Positions 33,503 to 42,441 are shown, counted from the first letter of the stretch. The stretch is DNA of 64,000 bases from Aquabacter sp040755535 (GCA_040755535.1 JBFMAV010000014.1:1-64000), one strand, 5' to 3'. The notes: generated by a model from the letters alone, not told the origin. Numbers and translations are program-made.

Positions 33503-34296
33503 CGCCCGATGCAAGGCGCAAAGCCGTGGCTCATGCCTGTGCCGCGCACGGGGTGAGCCAGCGTCGGGCGTGCAAGGCGCTGGGCGTCGATCGCACCAGC
33601 GTGCGCTATCGGAGTATACGTCCCGATGACGCTAGCTCGCGGGAAGCCATGCGAGCCATGGCCGGCGATCGCCGCCGCTTCGGCTACCGGCGGATCCACG
33701 TCATGCTGAGGCGCCAGGGCATCGTCATGAACCAGAAGAAGCTGCGCCGGCTCTACCGGGAAGAAAAGCTCCAGGTGCGCCGGCGCGGGGGCCGCAAGCG
33801 AGCGCTTGGCACCCGGCGTCCCATCCTGGTCCCGGATCGGGTCAACGTCCGCTGGAGCCTCGACTTCGTGTCGGACGCCTTCACGGACGGACGGCGCTTC
33901 CGGGTGCTGGCCGTGGTCGACGACTTCATCCGGGAGTGCCTGGCGCTGGTCGCCGACACCTCGCTCTCGGGCCTTCGGGTGACGCGCGAGCTCGACGCGC
34001 TGCTCGCCATCCGGGCCAGGCCTGCGACCATCGTTTCCGACAACGGCACGGAGCTGACCTCGATGGCCGTTCTCAAATGGTGCCAGCAGAGCGGCGTCGA
34101 ATGGCACTACATCGCTCCCGGCAAGCCGATGCAGAACGGCTTCGTCGAGAGCTTCAACGGCCGCTTCCGGGACGAGTGCCTGAACGAGACGCTGTTCTCG
34201 AGCCTGGGTCAGGCTCGTGCCGCCATCGCCTCATGGAAGGAGGAGTACAACCTGAACCGCCCCCACTCAGCTCTCGGCAATCAATCCCCCGCCTAG
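33496..34296 (+). CDS. IS407-group transposase OrfB, slightly truncated by a stop codon
   Basis: 266 residues with the integrase catalytic triad in context: SLDFVSDAF (D), IVSDNGTEL (D) and GFVESFNGRFRDECL (E). After HSALGNQSPA a TAG stands where the family usually continues with EFAA; reading through it gives FAATIP and a second stop 11 codons on, so a GAG-to-TAG change probably removed about ten C-terminal residues. Activity may be retained. Confidence 0.85.
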   Translation: MVTPDARRKAVAHACAAHGVSQRRACKALGVDRTSVRYRSIRPDDASSREAMRAMAGDRRRFGYRRIHVMLRRQGIVMNQKKLRRLYREEKLQVRRRGGRKRALGTRRPILVPDRVNVRWSLDFVSDAFTDGRRFRVLAVVDDFIRECLALVADTSLSGLRVTRELDALLAIRARPATIVSDNGTELTSMAVLKWCQQSGVEWHYIAPGKPMQNGFVESFNGRFRDECLNETLFSSLGQARAAIASWKEEYNLNRPHSALGNQSPA

Positions 34297-34394
34297 TTCG
34301 CCGCAACAATCCCACTGGAAACCCAGGCCGCATGAGGCCACAAATCAACCCTCGGACTCTCTCCTAAACCGGAGGAGAAATGGGTCTCAGGTCA

Positions 34395-34500
34395 GCAACG
34401 TCAAGGACCCTCAGGCTAAAACGCGTTCGTTGCTTTGCTCTTCATGGCTCTGCCCATTCAGGAGTTGGGGCCTTCAACAAACCCCGAGAGGTTGAGTGGT
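34395..34500 (-). pseudogene. Relic of an IS3/IS51-type orfA start and terminal repeat
   Basis: The sequence around 34443-34497 is a diverged copy of 33070-33123 (shared CAGGAGTTGG and AACC..AGGTT elements). On the minus strand it starts a frame MKSKATNAF, then stop, then PEG, parallel to TTDKFSPEV of the intact OrfA. It is truncated by the IS407-group element. Confidence 0.6.
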
Positions 34501-34515
34501 GCATCGCAGTGAACC

Positions 34516-34640
34516 GAGTCCTCATTCGAAGTGGTGTAGTACGAGACCCTCGGATGGATCGATTGGTTAAACCATGGCACAGCGCTCGAGCTCGATGCCA
34601 ACACTCCGCCTGTCGAAGCGGTCAACAATTATTATGCTAC
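34516..34640 (+). pseudogene. Relic of an IS3/IS51-type orfB end
   Basis: The plus-strand frame reads SSFEVV, stop, YETLGWIDWLNH ... PPVEAVNNYYA, matching FEAVEFATLTWVDWF ... PPAEAEERYYA of the OrfB in the neighbouring element. It is a decayed 3' end of a further copy in the opposite orientation. 34641-34884 shows no further gene and leads into the glycosyltransferase. Confidence 0.65.
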
Positions 34641-34884
34641 CTCGAGTAGCACCGATATGGCAGCATGCCTTACAATTAAAAGCCTCCGACAGGCACGGCG
34701 CGATTCGGGGGAGCAATGACGACAGTTACGTATTTTACTCAACTCACCCCACAATTAAACACTTCGTGCGGATTGATGACTCCTCAGGTCTATAAGTGAG
34801 CGTCTTGCAACAATCGCCCTCCCATAAATCGGAGTGAACTAGCTTACTAAAACAACACCCCTCTCTGACATTCGGAACTCTCAA

Positions 34885-36993
34885 ATGAAAACTGATGCCA
34901 CGATTGTTCTAAATGTTCACCGCGAAAGTGTCTTTTTGAGACGGACACTTCTCTCGCTTAATGAATCTGCCTCATGGGCCACAGACAGTGGGCTCACTAC
35001 CGAGCTTATTGTGGTTCTCGACCGCACCGATCAAGCCACAAGAGATGAAGTGAATTTTTTTCAATACACCGGCTTCGCCTCAGTTCGTACGATTGAGGTA
35101 AATAACGGATCTTTAGGACCGTCTCGGAATGATGGAATTTCGATCGCGGGCGGGGATATTATATTAACTGCGGACGCGGACGACCTCGTTTCGAGGAACT
35201 ACATTTACGATATGGTCAGAGCTGCCCAAAAGGCGGAGGCCGACGTTCTATATTTTCCAGAATATCTTTTAGCATTCGGCGATTCCTATCATTCGTATAT
35301 ATTGCGCCCCCTGCGGGACGTCACTCCGCTAGCATTTATTGACATGCATCCGTATATTTCGCGAGTTTGTGCTCATCGAAGTATTTATGAAAACATAAAA
35401 TACGCAGATTTAGCGATTTCAAGAGGGTATGCATTTGAAGATTGGCACTTCAACGCCGAATGCCTAGCTGCCGGTTGTGATTTTCGCATCGCTAGAGACG
35501 TAATCCTATTTTACCGGCAACGCTCAACCGGATTGTTAAAGTCCGCAAAAGCAAAATCTGTCGGCCAAATTCCTGCTACTAGCTTGTTTAAGCCGACAAT
35601 CTACAAATCAAGATCGGATCCCTGGTATAAATCGATGAAGGATTCGGATGATACAACCTCACGGGCCGAACCAGCAGATAAGAACTTTTGGAGTTCTCCG
35701 TTCATTCGCGAAGAGCTGCATGCAGCAAATAATTTAGAGCCATCTATTTTGATTGGTCATTTTCGGTCAGGCGATATTTTTTCAAATGCCTCGCACCCTT
35801 TGACGCTTGGTCTGCGTTATTATGACATATGCCAGAGAATAGACCATGAGGTATTTGATGAAATATTTTTGTTTCCATTTATTTCGCGCGGCGGTGCAGA
35901 GAAGTTCATGCTGGCGCTAATCGATCGCCTTTACCGCGATAACCCTCTTGGAAGAATATTGATTATCCTCGGAGAAAATCTAACAACTCCTTGTTGGGAC
36001 TACTTGGTCCCACCGAACGCAACAATCGTCGATTTGGGCACCCTTTGTCCCGATTTAACGATTGAAGATCGGTGCATCTTGACTTTAAAACTTATTCAAG
36101 GATGCGCCCCAAGTGGCCGCATCCATATGAGGCAGTCAGTGTTCGTGCAGAAATTTCTCGACATGTTTGCTCCAACGCTTTCTGGCAGAAGTACTATTTT
36201 CTATCGCTTTGCCGATTCGGAAGTCTTCGAAGATGGTAAAATTATTATCAAGCACTCGCCACTTGGTCTCTTATCGGATCACATCGATTTCATAACCACC
36301 GTTGTCTGCGATAGCGAGCTTGTTAAGAAAAAAGATCAACACAGGATCGGACTGCAGGCGGACAAATGGCGCGTCTTGAGGGCTTCCGTCGAGATGCCTT
36401 TATCCATACCCATGAGAGATGAGATCGCAGAAAGAAGAATCTTATGGGCGTCTCGACTCGACGCTGAGAAGCGACCTTCGCTGATTCCGCTAATTGCAAA
36501 AGAGCTTCAAACTAAAGCACCAGAACTGATGATGGAAGCATATGGTGGTGGTGTATTCCAAACACAGGGAGCAAGCCTGGCTGACGCTTCAAACTTCCGC
36601 TATCGCGGTCCCTATAATGGATTTCAAGCCCTTCCTTTGAGTGAATTCTCGATATTTATATATACGAGTTGGTGCGATGGAATACCGAATGTCCTGCTTG
36701 AAGCCATGAGTTGGGGGATGGTTATCATAGCCCCGGATGTTGGCGGCATCTCAGAGATTATCATTGACGGTGAGACAGGGGTACTGCTGAGATCCGAGGG
36801 GAACGACGACGATATGGCCAAGGAATATGTTAAGGCTATCCTGCGTGTAGCGCGGGACTCATCATTAAGGGCGAGCTTGTCAGCCAAGGCCATTGAGTTT
36901 GTTCGCTTAAATCATTCGAGAGAAGCGCACGCTCAAACGGTGCATGAGCTATTCGGGGGCAATTCTAGAGGAGCGCACGGAAGACATGGCTGA
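34885..36993 (+). CDS. Two-domain glycosyltransferase (GT2 + GT4 fusion)
   Basis: 702 residues, soluble. N-terminal GT2 module (1-240): ATIVLNVHRESVFLRRTLLSL, metal motif TADADDLVS and acceptor-side EDWHFNAECL. C-terminal GT-B/GT4 module (about 300-700): FPFISRGGAEKFML, donor-binding WASRLDAEKRPSLI, and EX7E-like DGIPNVLLEAMSWGMVIIAPDVGGI. Such fusions add two successive sugars to a surface glycan. It overlaps the downstream methyltransferase by 8 bases. AT-rich codon use, unlike the flanking core. Confidence 0.85.
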   Translation: MKTDATIVLNVHRESVFLRRTLLSLNESASWATDSGLTTELIVVLDRTDQATRDEVNFFQYTGFASVRTIEVNNGSLGPSRNDGISIAGGDIILTADADDLVSRNYIYDMVRAAQKAEADVLYFPEYLLAFGDSYHSYILRPLRDVTPLAFIDMHPYISRVCAHRSIYENIKYADLAISRGYAFEDWHFNAECLAAGCDFRIARDVILFYRQRSTGLLKSAKAKSVGQIPATSLFKPTIYKSRSDPWYKSMKDSDDTTSRAEPADKNFWSSPFIREELHAANNLEPSILIGHFRSGDIFSNASHPLTLGLRYYDICQRIDHEVFDEIFLFPFISRGGAEKFMLALIDRLYRDNPLGRILIILGENLTTPCWDYLVPPNATIVDLGTLCPDLTIEDRCILTLKLIQGCAPSGRIHMRQSVFVQKFLDMFAPTLSGRSTIFYRFADSEVFEDGKIIIKHSPLGLLSDHIDFITTVVCDSELVKKKDQHRIGLQADKWRVLRASVEMPLSIPMRDEIAERRILWASRLDAEKRPSLIPLIAKELQTKAPELMMEAYGGGVFQTQGASLADASNFRYRGPYNGFQALPLSEFSIFIYTSWCDGIPNVLLEAMSWGMVIIAPDVGGISEIIIDGETGVLLRSEGNDDDMAKEYVKAILRVARDSSLRASLSAKAIEFVRLNHSREAHAQTVHELFGGNSRGAHGRHG

Positions 36994-38185
36994 GCGTATT
37001 TCGTTTGTACCTGGAGCTATGCCATATAGCTCGATGGTAGCAGCAGAGCATGTATCTCGATACCTCGCCGCTGCGCAGCTTTGCGGGGGTAAAAGAGTTC
37101 TAGACATCGCATGCGGAGAAGGGTACGGGGCCTCTCTCTTACAGAATGCTGGTGCTGAATATATTTTAGGAGTTGATATTTCTTCACAGGCTATAGCCGA
37201 AGCTCAGGCACGCTTTTGCAATGCGGGGATTGAATTTGTAACGGGTGATGGGCTTGATCTAACGTCAATACAGTCTCGAGGCCCTTTTGACGTTATTGTA
37301 TGCTTTGAAACAATCGAACATGTTGCCGATCCAACAAAATTCCTACGCGAGTTGCAGAAGGTCCTAGCGCCTAGCGGATGCATTATCATTAGCTGTCCAA
37401 ATGATGAAATCGAAAATGAGCAGGGCGTAGTAAACCCGTTTCATGAGCACACGTTCACCTATGGCGAATTTAGAGAAACGACTGAGGCCGTTTTGGGAGT
37501 GGCAACCCAATGGCTGCTGGGTACGCCCCTGACTGGGAGTTTGATTCGGCAGGAGGATGACGCCACTTTGTTAACTTCGGTAGATTCAATGGACTTATGC
37601 TTGAAGGTGTTCCCGAGCGAAGGTGATTTCGGGCTGCCGGCGCAGGTAGAGCACCGGGTTCCTCCTAGGCTGGCAAGCTTCTTTATGGGAATATGGGGAG
37701 CGAAGCTCAAGCCGATCCAGATCCATGCCCCGCTTTCACGTAGCTATTACCTTGCGTCTTATTTTGAATTAAAGCGACTTTCGAATGAGGCCTCTCATTT
37801 AAGGCAGGTATTTTCTGAACTTGAAGGCATAAATGCAAAACTCAATGAAGATCTTGAGTTAAACCGGTCGCTCGTTCGCTCACTGGAGGCTCGCATCAGT
37901 GAAATCAGGCGTGTCGCTGCATTGGACAAAGATGAGGCGGCAGCTAATCGCCATGAGCGACATAATCATTTATTGGAGGAATATGAGCGAACGCGCGAAG
38001 CTTACAGAGATTGTGAAGCGCGTTTTTCTGCATCCGTTGATTGGTACGAACTCAAGCTATCTGAGTCGCAGGCAAATTTAACCGAAGCTCAAGCGGCTTA
38101 TCACGATTGTGAACGTCGTTTTTCGTTGGCGATAGCAGATTGGGATGCGCGGCTTGCTGGCCTTAAACCTCTGACGAAGGATTGA
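36986..38185 (+). CDS. Class I SAM-dependent methyltransferase with C-terminal coiled coil
   Basis: 399 residues from ATG 36986 (GGAAG upstream; overlap ATGGCTGA with the glycosyltransferase). Methyltransferase domain 30-200: RVLDIACGEGYGASLL (SAM glycine-rich motif), VDISSQAI, FDVIVCFETIEHV, and HEHTFTYGEF. Residues about 265-390 are predicted coiled coil with a repeated unit (AYRDCEARFS, AYHDCERRFS). In glycan clusters such enzymes cap or modify sugar chains, and coiled coils can act as chain-length rulers. AT-rich. Confidence 0.82.
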   Translation: MAERISFVPGAMPYSSMVAAEHVSRYLAAAQLCGGKRVLDIACGEGYGASLLQNAGAEYILGVDISSQAIAEAQARFCNAGIEFVTGDGLDLTSIQSRGPFDVIVCFETIEHVADPTKFLRELQKVLAPSGCIIISCPNDEIENEQGVVNPFHEHTFTYGEFRETTEAVLGVATQWLLGTPLTGSLIRQEDDATLLTSVDSMDLCLKVFPSEGDFGLPAQVEHRVPPRLASFFMGIWGAKLKPIQIHAPLSRSYYLASYFELKRLSNEASHLRQVFSELEGINAKLNEDLELNRSLVRSLEARISEIRRVAALDKDEAAANRHERHNHLLEEYERTREAYRDCEARFSASVDWYELKLSESQANLTEAQAAYHDCERRFSLAIADWDARLAGLKPLTKD

Positions 38186-38609
38186 GGTGTTTCACCTTCC
38201 GCTTCCCCAAAGAGAGGCCAACACTTAGAGCTCGTCCTCTGAACGCCGATTCGACGGGTTATGACGTTCTTGGCCTGTTGTGATGCACCTCCTCCGTTGC
38301 GGCAGCTGGTGATGGCACGGGCTTAGTCGTACGACCTTTGGTACCGGTTCTGGAAGCGGTGGCGGCCGTAGCCGCTGCGCGCTCTCCTGCGGCGCGGTCC
38401 GCGATCGGGAGGCAACGGACATTGTCTGGGCCCAGCGGGCCCGGCAGGACAGGGAGCGCACAGCCCGGCGGTAGGCAAGCCGCGCGGTTCATGTTCGAGG
38501 CGGCCAAGGACATCATTACTGAATGTGAGGGCCGCGCGAAGGCCGAACGTGCTCTCGCCATCAAGCGGAGAGCGTTAAGCACTTGACTGCGCTCGCGCGG
38601 CTAGACGTT
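38186..38609. other. Intergenic region without a supported gene
   Basis: About 420 bases after the methyltransferase. A minus-strand frame at 38259-38582 (107 codons, proline/alanine-rich) lacks a ribosome site and known motifs; a plus-strand frame overlaps it. Base composition is GC-rich again, so the AT-rich segment ends at about 38.2 kb. Confidence 0.35.
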
Positions 38610-38807
38610 CAAGAAAGTCCACCCATGGCCTTCTCCTCGCTTGCCGAGGCACGGCGGATCACGAGGCTCGGCGGATCGACTACAAAACCGTCAGACCCCA
38701 TACGAGCCTCCGCGGCCGTGCGCCGTCGATGTTCGCAAGCCGGTCCCATGAGGACCAAAACGCAGCCGGGCCTAACTTATGACCGGCAGGAAAAGGGGGG
38801 CAGGTCA
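38610..38807 (+). pseudogene. Relic of an IS3-family transposase OrfB end with terminal repeat
   Basis: FSSLAEARRIT continues, after a frame change, as DYKTVRPHTSLRGRAPSMFAS to a TGA at 38780-38782, the classic OrfB C-terminus. The segment ends CAGGTCA at 38807, a complement of the TGACCTG tip seen in the IS407-group element. The 5' part is missing. Confidence 0.72.
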
Positions 38808-38834
38808 AACGAGGACGAAGGACAGTGAGGTGGA

Positions 38835-38847
38835 CCTCGGCTCCACC
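38835..38847 (+). repeat. Candidate attR: 13-bp copy of the tRNA-Ala 3' end
   Basis: CCTCGGCTCCACC, identical to 24578-24590 and in the same orientation, 28 bases beyond the last IS relic and before the sedolisin gene. It marks a plausible right border of the accessory island. Confidence 0.4.
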
Positions 38848-39028
38848 GAAGCCCTTTTGTGATGTGTTCAACCTGGCACGCTCGCTCGGTATGGGGTGTG
38901 AGAAAGTAGCATCCACGTCACGGTAAGCGACGAAATTGCGCTCGCTTGGCGCCGTCGCCGGCGCGCGCTTGCGCGCGGCAAGCGCACGCGCAATGGTGGT
39001 GCCTGTTTGCAACCCATAGGCGGGGGCC

Positions 39029-41857
39029 ATGGCACAACTGGCAAATTCTTCCTTTCTCGATCTGACCAGCTGGCATTCCTACGACCTGAGCACGAACCCA
39101 ACGGTCGAGACCGCCTATGGCCTCGACAGTTCCAATATCGTGATCATGACGGGCACGACCCCCGTCATCAACGTGGCGCTCTCCTTCCCCCGGGCCGACG
39201 AGACGGCGGTGGCGCAGTTCGAGGCCGCCAACTGGGCCGAGCGCCAGCAGATGCTGGCCGAGCTCAATGAAAACGGGACACTTTGGTCCACCTTCGGCGC
39301 CGACACCACGACCTATCAGACGGCGCTCGACACGCTCAGCACCATGCTCATCCCCGTGCTGGATGGCGGCTACGTGTCCAGCCAGGAGGCGCGCACCATC
39401 TGGGTGTCGCTGAGCCCGGATCAATTCTCCGCTCTCTTCGGAACGGACCTCCTCTTTTATAATGTCGGAGAGGATTCCTTTTTCTTTTACGAAGGTGAAC
39501 TGACGCTGCCGGATGGCATCGCCGCCAATGGCGTGATGATGCCCGACATGTTGCCCGCGACGCAGAATTTGGCGACAACTCCGTCTGAATTGCATAACGG
39601 CCCGCAGAGCCAAGGCAATACGAGCAGCATCACGGAGGAGTGGACTCCGGACCAGATCGCCAACGGCTATAATTTTCCGTTGACGGGCGATACATCGGTG
39701 ACCGGCACCTTGGGCCTGATCGAGCCGGCCTATGGCACAGCGATGCCCACCGGCTCCACCCAGACGTTCGCTCAGGCTGTCGCCAGCTATCTTTCGACGA
39801 TCGGCATCGACGCCGCGCCCACCATTTATTCGGTCGCGGACGGCGGACAACAGGCAGACGTTGGGAACGGTGAGCGCTCCCTGGACATCGGTGTCGTTTC
39901 GGCGGTCAATCCTTATGCCTCGTTCGCCGTCTACGCAGGCTCCGGCGCGTCGGGCTTGACCTATAGCTCGGTATTCGCGGCGTATCAGTCCGCCATCTGG
40001 GACCTGGTCTATAATCCGTCCGTCTTGTCATCCTCATTCGCCAACGCGGCGTTCTCAGCACCTGGCTCGCCCTTCTATCAAGCCTATCAGGATCTGTTCC
40101 TCGACGCCGCGCTGCGCAACATCTCGCTGGTCGTGGCGGGCGGAGACGGCGGGTCCGGCGGCAAGGTGGCGGATGGCATCGCCAATCTGCAGTACGCAAA
40201 TGTGAGCCCCTATACCCTCATGGTGGGCGGAACCTCCCTCAATACGGCGCTGTCGGCGGCGGGCGATTCCACGGTTTCCGATGTTCTCACCCAGGCCACT
40301 GCCGGCAACCTGCAAGTCATATGGAATTTGACCGTGGGCGGTCTCAAGACGTCTCCGGGTGCGTTGACGGGTGAAACTCTGCTGCTGGAGGTGGCCTGGA
40401 ACGAATATGTCTATGATTCCACGACAGACGTGCTCGATCCTGCGTTTAACGAGAACGAAGCCGGTGCCGGTGGCATTGATCCGCGCTCGGGCGTCCCGCT
40501 CTACCAGCAGGATTACGGCCTCGGCACCTATGACGGCGTGACCGGCCGAGGCGCGCCGGATGTCTCCGCCAATTCTGCCGGCAACATGCTCTATGTCGTG
40601 CCGGACCCGTTGATGGACGGCACGCTGGACGTCAACGGTGGCACCAGCGCGGCGGCGCCGCTCTGGGCGTCCCTGCTCCTGCAGTTCGATACGATCTTCC
40701 AGGACCAGGGCTTGCCGCAGCTCGGTTTTGCCAACGATCTGCTCTACACCGCGTCGGCCGTCGCCGTCGCCTCCTTCAACGACGTCTTCGTGGGCAACAA
40801 CATCTCGTCCTTCATCCAGGGCGGGACAGTCAATGCCGCGGGCGAGCCCATCACCCCCACGGGTATCGGCTACGAAGCCGGGCCGGGCTACGATCTCATC
40901 ACCGGCCTCGGTACGCCCAACGGCTTGCTGCTCGCCCGCGCGCTGACCGCCATCGCCCATTCCCAGATGTATTATTCCGATGTTCCGGACGTGGTGACGA
41001 GCGGCAGCGGTTCGGCCACCGAGAGCGGCGCGAGCCAGAGCCTCCTGTTCCAGTGGGCGGGAGGCAGTGAGCAGGCGTGGACGGTCCAACTCGGCAATGA
41101 CACCCTGTCCATGTCGAATGGCAGCATCGGGGACTATGCCTGGACGTCGCGTCTCGCCCAGCAGAGCCTGCAGGCGGATTTCTCCGTCGATCTCGTGACC
41201 ATGTTCGATGGCTACCAGCAGGGCTGGCTGCACCAATCCTCGGCCGGCCAGGGCGAAAATCTGTCCGTCACCATCGGCGCCCATGCGACGGCCCAGCCGC
41301 AGATCAACCTGACCTCCGCCTTCGGCTTCGTGGACTATAATTACGAGTCAAACGCGGTGACCGTGGCGCGGGCCGTGGCCATCGCTGAGACGGCGGGTGC
41401 GGCCGACGACCAGGACGCCGTGGTGCGCATCCGGCAGAACGGCACCAATGAAAGCTTCATCACCTTGTATGAAGTGGATGACCTCAACGGGACCATCAAC
41501 GGCCTCGCCCCGGGATCGGCGGGCTATGCCGCCGCCGTCGCCGCCCGCGCCTACCAGACCACGGATGGCGCCACGGCCATCGGCGGGGCGGGATATGGCC
41601 AATTCAGCCAGAACCAGATCGTCGGCGTGGATGCGGGCGACCTCATCGCCATGTCGCTCTCCAGCGGTGGGCAGACCTATTATGCCTTCGCGAACGCCAA
41701 CGAGCAGGTGGACGGCAAGGGCGTCGCGCATCTTTGGAGCTACGGGCTCAACACCTGGGGCTGGGAAGACCTGTATGGCGGCGGCGATCGCGATTTCAAC
41801 GATCTCGTCGTCCAACTGGATTTCACGTCCGCTTCCGGCAGCGGGTTCCTGATCTGA
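39029..41857 (+). CDS. S53 (sedolisin/kumamolisin) serine protease with C-terminal DUF4114
   Basis: 942 residues. Residues about 1-170 are a pro-kumamolisin activation domain. The catalytic domain has E282 and D286 in GNGERSLDIG, the oxyanion aspartate D373 in VVAGGDGGSGG, nucleophile S540 in NGGTSAAAP, and the calcium-site end GYDLITGLGTPNG. C-terminally a DUF4114 module (WGWEDLYGGGDRDFNDLVV) probably binds calcium. There is no signal peptide; this and the acidic, cysteine-poor composition suggest type I secretion, though no transporter is adjacent. Sedolisins usually act at acid pH. Confidence 0.88.
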   Translation: MAQLANSSFLDLTSWHSYDLSTNPTVETAYGLDSSNIVIMTGTTPVINVALSFPRADETAVAQFEAANWAERQQMLAELNENGTLWSTFGADTTTYQTALDTLSTMLIPVLDGGYVSSQEARTIWVSLSPDQFSALFGTDLLFYNVGEDSFFFYEGELTLPDGIAANGVMMPDMLPATQNLATTPSELHNGPQSQGNTSSITEEWTPDQIANGYNFPLTGDTSVTGTLGLIEPAYGTAMPTGSTQTFAQAVASYLSTIGIDAAPTIYSVADGGQQADVGNGERSLDIGVVSAVNPYASFAVYAGSGASGLTYSSVFAAYQSAIWDLVYNPSVLSSSFANAAFSAPGSPFYQAYQDLFLDAALRNISLVVAGGDGGSGGKVADGIANLQYANVSPYTLMVGGTSLNTALSAAGDSTVSDVLTQATAGNLQVIWNLTVGGLKTSPGALTGETLLLEVAWNEYVYDSTTDVLDPAFNENEAGAGGIDPRSGVPLYQQDYGLGTYDGVTGRGAPDVSANSAGNMLYVVPDPLMDGTLDVNGGTSAAAPLWASLLLQFDTIFQDQGLPQLGFANDLLYTASAVAVASFNDVFVGNNISSFIQGGTVNAAGEPITPTGIGYEAGPGYDLITGLGTPNGLLLARALTAIAHSQMYYSDVPDVVTSGSGSATESGASQSLLFQWAGGSEQAWTVQLGNDTLSMSNGSIGDYAWTSRLAQQSLQADFSVDLVTMFDGYQQGWLHQSSAGQGENLSVTIGAHATAQPQINLTSAFGFVDYNYESNAVTVARAVAIAETAGAADDQDAVVRIRQNGTNESFITLYEVDDLNGTINGLAPGSAGYAAAVAARAYQTTDGATAIGGAGYGQFSQNQIVGVDAGDLIAMSLSSGGQTYYAFANANEQVDGKGVAHLWSYGLNTWGWEDLYGGGDRDFNDLVVQLDFTSASGSGFLI

Positions 41858-41911
41858 GCGCACGCGCTGCGGAGGCCTGCCCCGCCGCGCAGCCTTTCAA
41901 AACAGCGATAC

Positions 41912-41933
41912 GCGCGCGATCTCGATCGCGCGC
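41912..41933 (+). terminator. Hairpin downstream of the sedolisin gene
   Basis: Perfect stem GCGCGCGAT / ATCGCGCGC with loop CTCG, between the convergent sedolisin and Nudix genes. No T-tract; it can serve both directions. Confidence 0.55.
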
Positions 41934-41997
41934 CGTTACCCCTACCGCGAACCAGATGCGTTCTGCGGGCTGACGGACCGGGCGCTATGTGCGCCGT

Positions 41998-42441
41998 TCA
42001 CCACAAGCCACTCACCGACGCTCGTCCCGCCATTTCATCCAGGCGCCGCCGGGTGCCCGGCGAGGTTTCCGCCGGCAGGGATTTGAGCGGAAAGAAGCCC
42101 AGGTCCGCGATTTCGAAACTCGGCCGGGGCGGCGGGCCGCAGACGAAATCAGGGACCCGATAGCAGGCGACATGGTCGCGGTTGCCGAAGCGGGGATTGA
42201 AATAAAGGCCCTGAAGGTGGAGCGGCCCCGTCGCCTGCACGTTGGCCTCTTCCTTCAATTCGCGACGCGCCGCCACATCTGCCGCCTCGCCGGCATCGAC
42301 CCCTCCACCGGGGAAGTGCCAGCCAGGGGCGTAACCATGGCGCACAAGAAGCACCTGGTCCTGCGCATCAATGACCATGACCCGGACTCCCAGGGTGACT
42401 CCATGGGTGAGGCGGCGCAGCAGTGGACGGATGGCGAACAT
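41998..42441 (-). CDS. Nudix hydrolase
   Basis: 147 residues with the Nudix box GGGVDAGEAADVAARRELKEEANV (GX5EX7REUXEE pattern intact). The family hydrolyses nucleoside diphosphates linked to other groups. The preceding LVRHGYAPGWHFPGGG is typical. The substrate cannot be assigned. Single gene, divergent from the thiamine operon. Confidence 0.88.
   Translation of the reverse strand: MFAIRPLLRRLTHGVTLGVRVMVIDAQDQVLLVRHGYAPGWHFPGGGVDAGEAADVAARRELKEEANVQATGPLHLQGLYFNPRFGNRDHVACYRVPDFVCGPPPRPSFEIADLGFFPLKSLPAETSPGTRRRLDEMAGRASVSGLW

Larger units (their letters stand above)
33174..34394 (+). mobile_element. IS3-family element, IS407 group, 1221 bp
   Basis: Ends share TGACCTGAG (left from 33174, right ending at 34394), with further imperfect pairing inward. 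It contains overlapping orfA and orfB with an A7 slippery run at their junction. No 4-base target duplication is visible (CACG left, GCAA right), so a border may be recombined. It sits inside the remains of an older IS. Confidence 0.88.

Noticed and set aside
31804..34394. Composite transposon formed by the two complete IS elements
   Set aside because: They belong to different IS3 subgroups, have different ends, point in opposite directions and enclose only a 50-bp transposase scrap.
38259..38582. 107-codon proline-rich minus-strand frame after the methyltransferase
   Set aside because: No ribosome site, low complexity and overlap with another equally long frame; not called as a gene.
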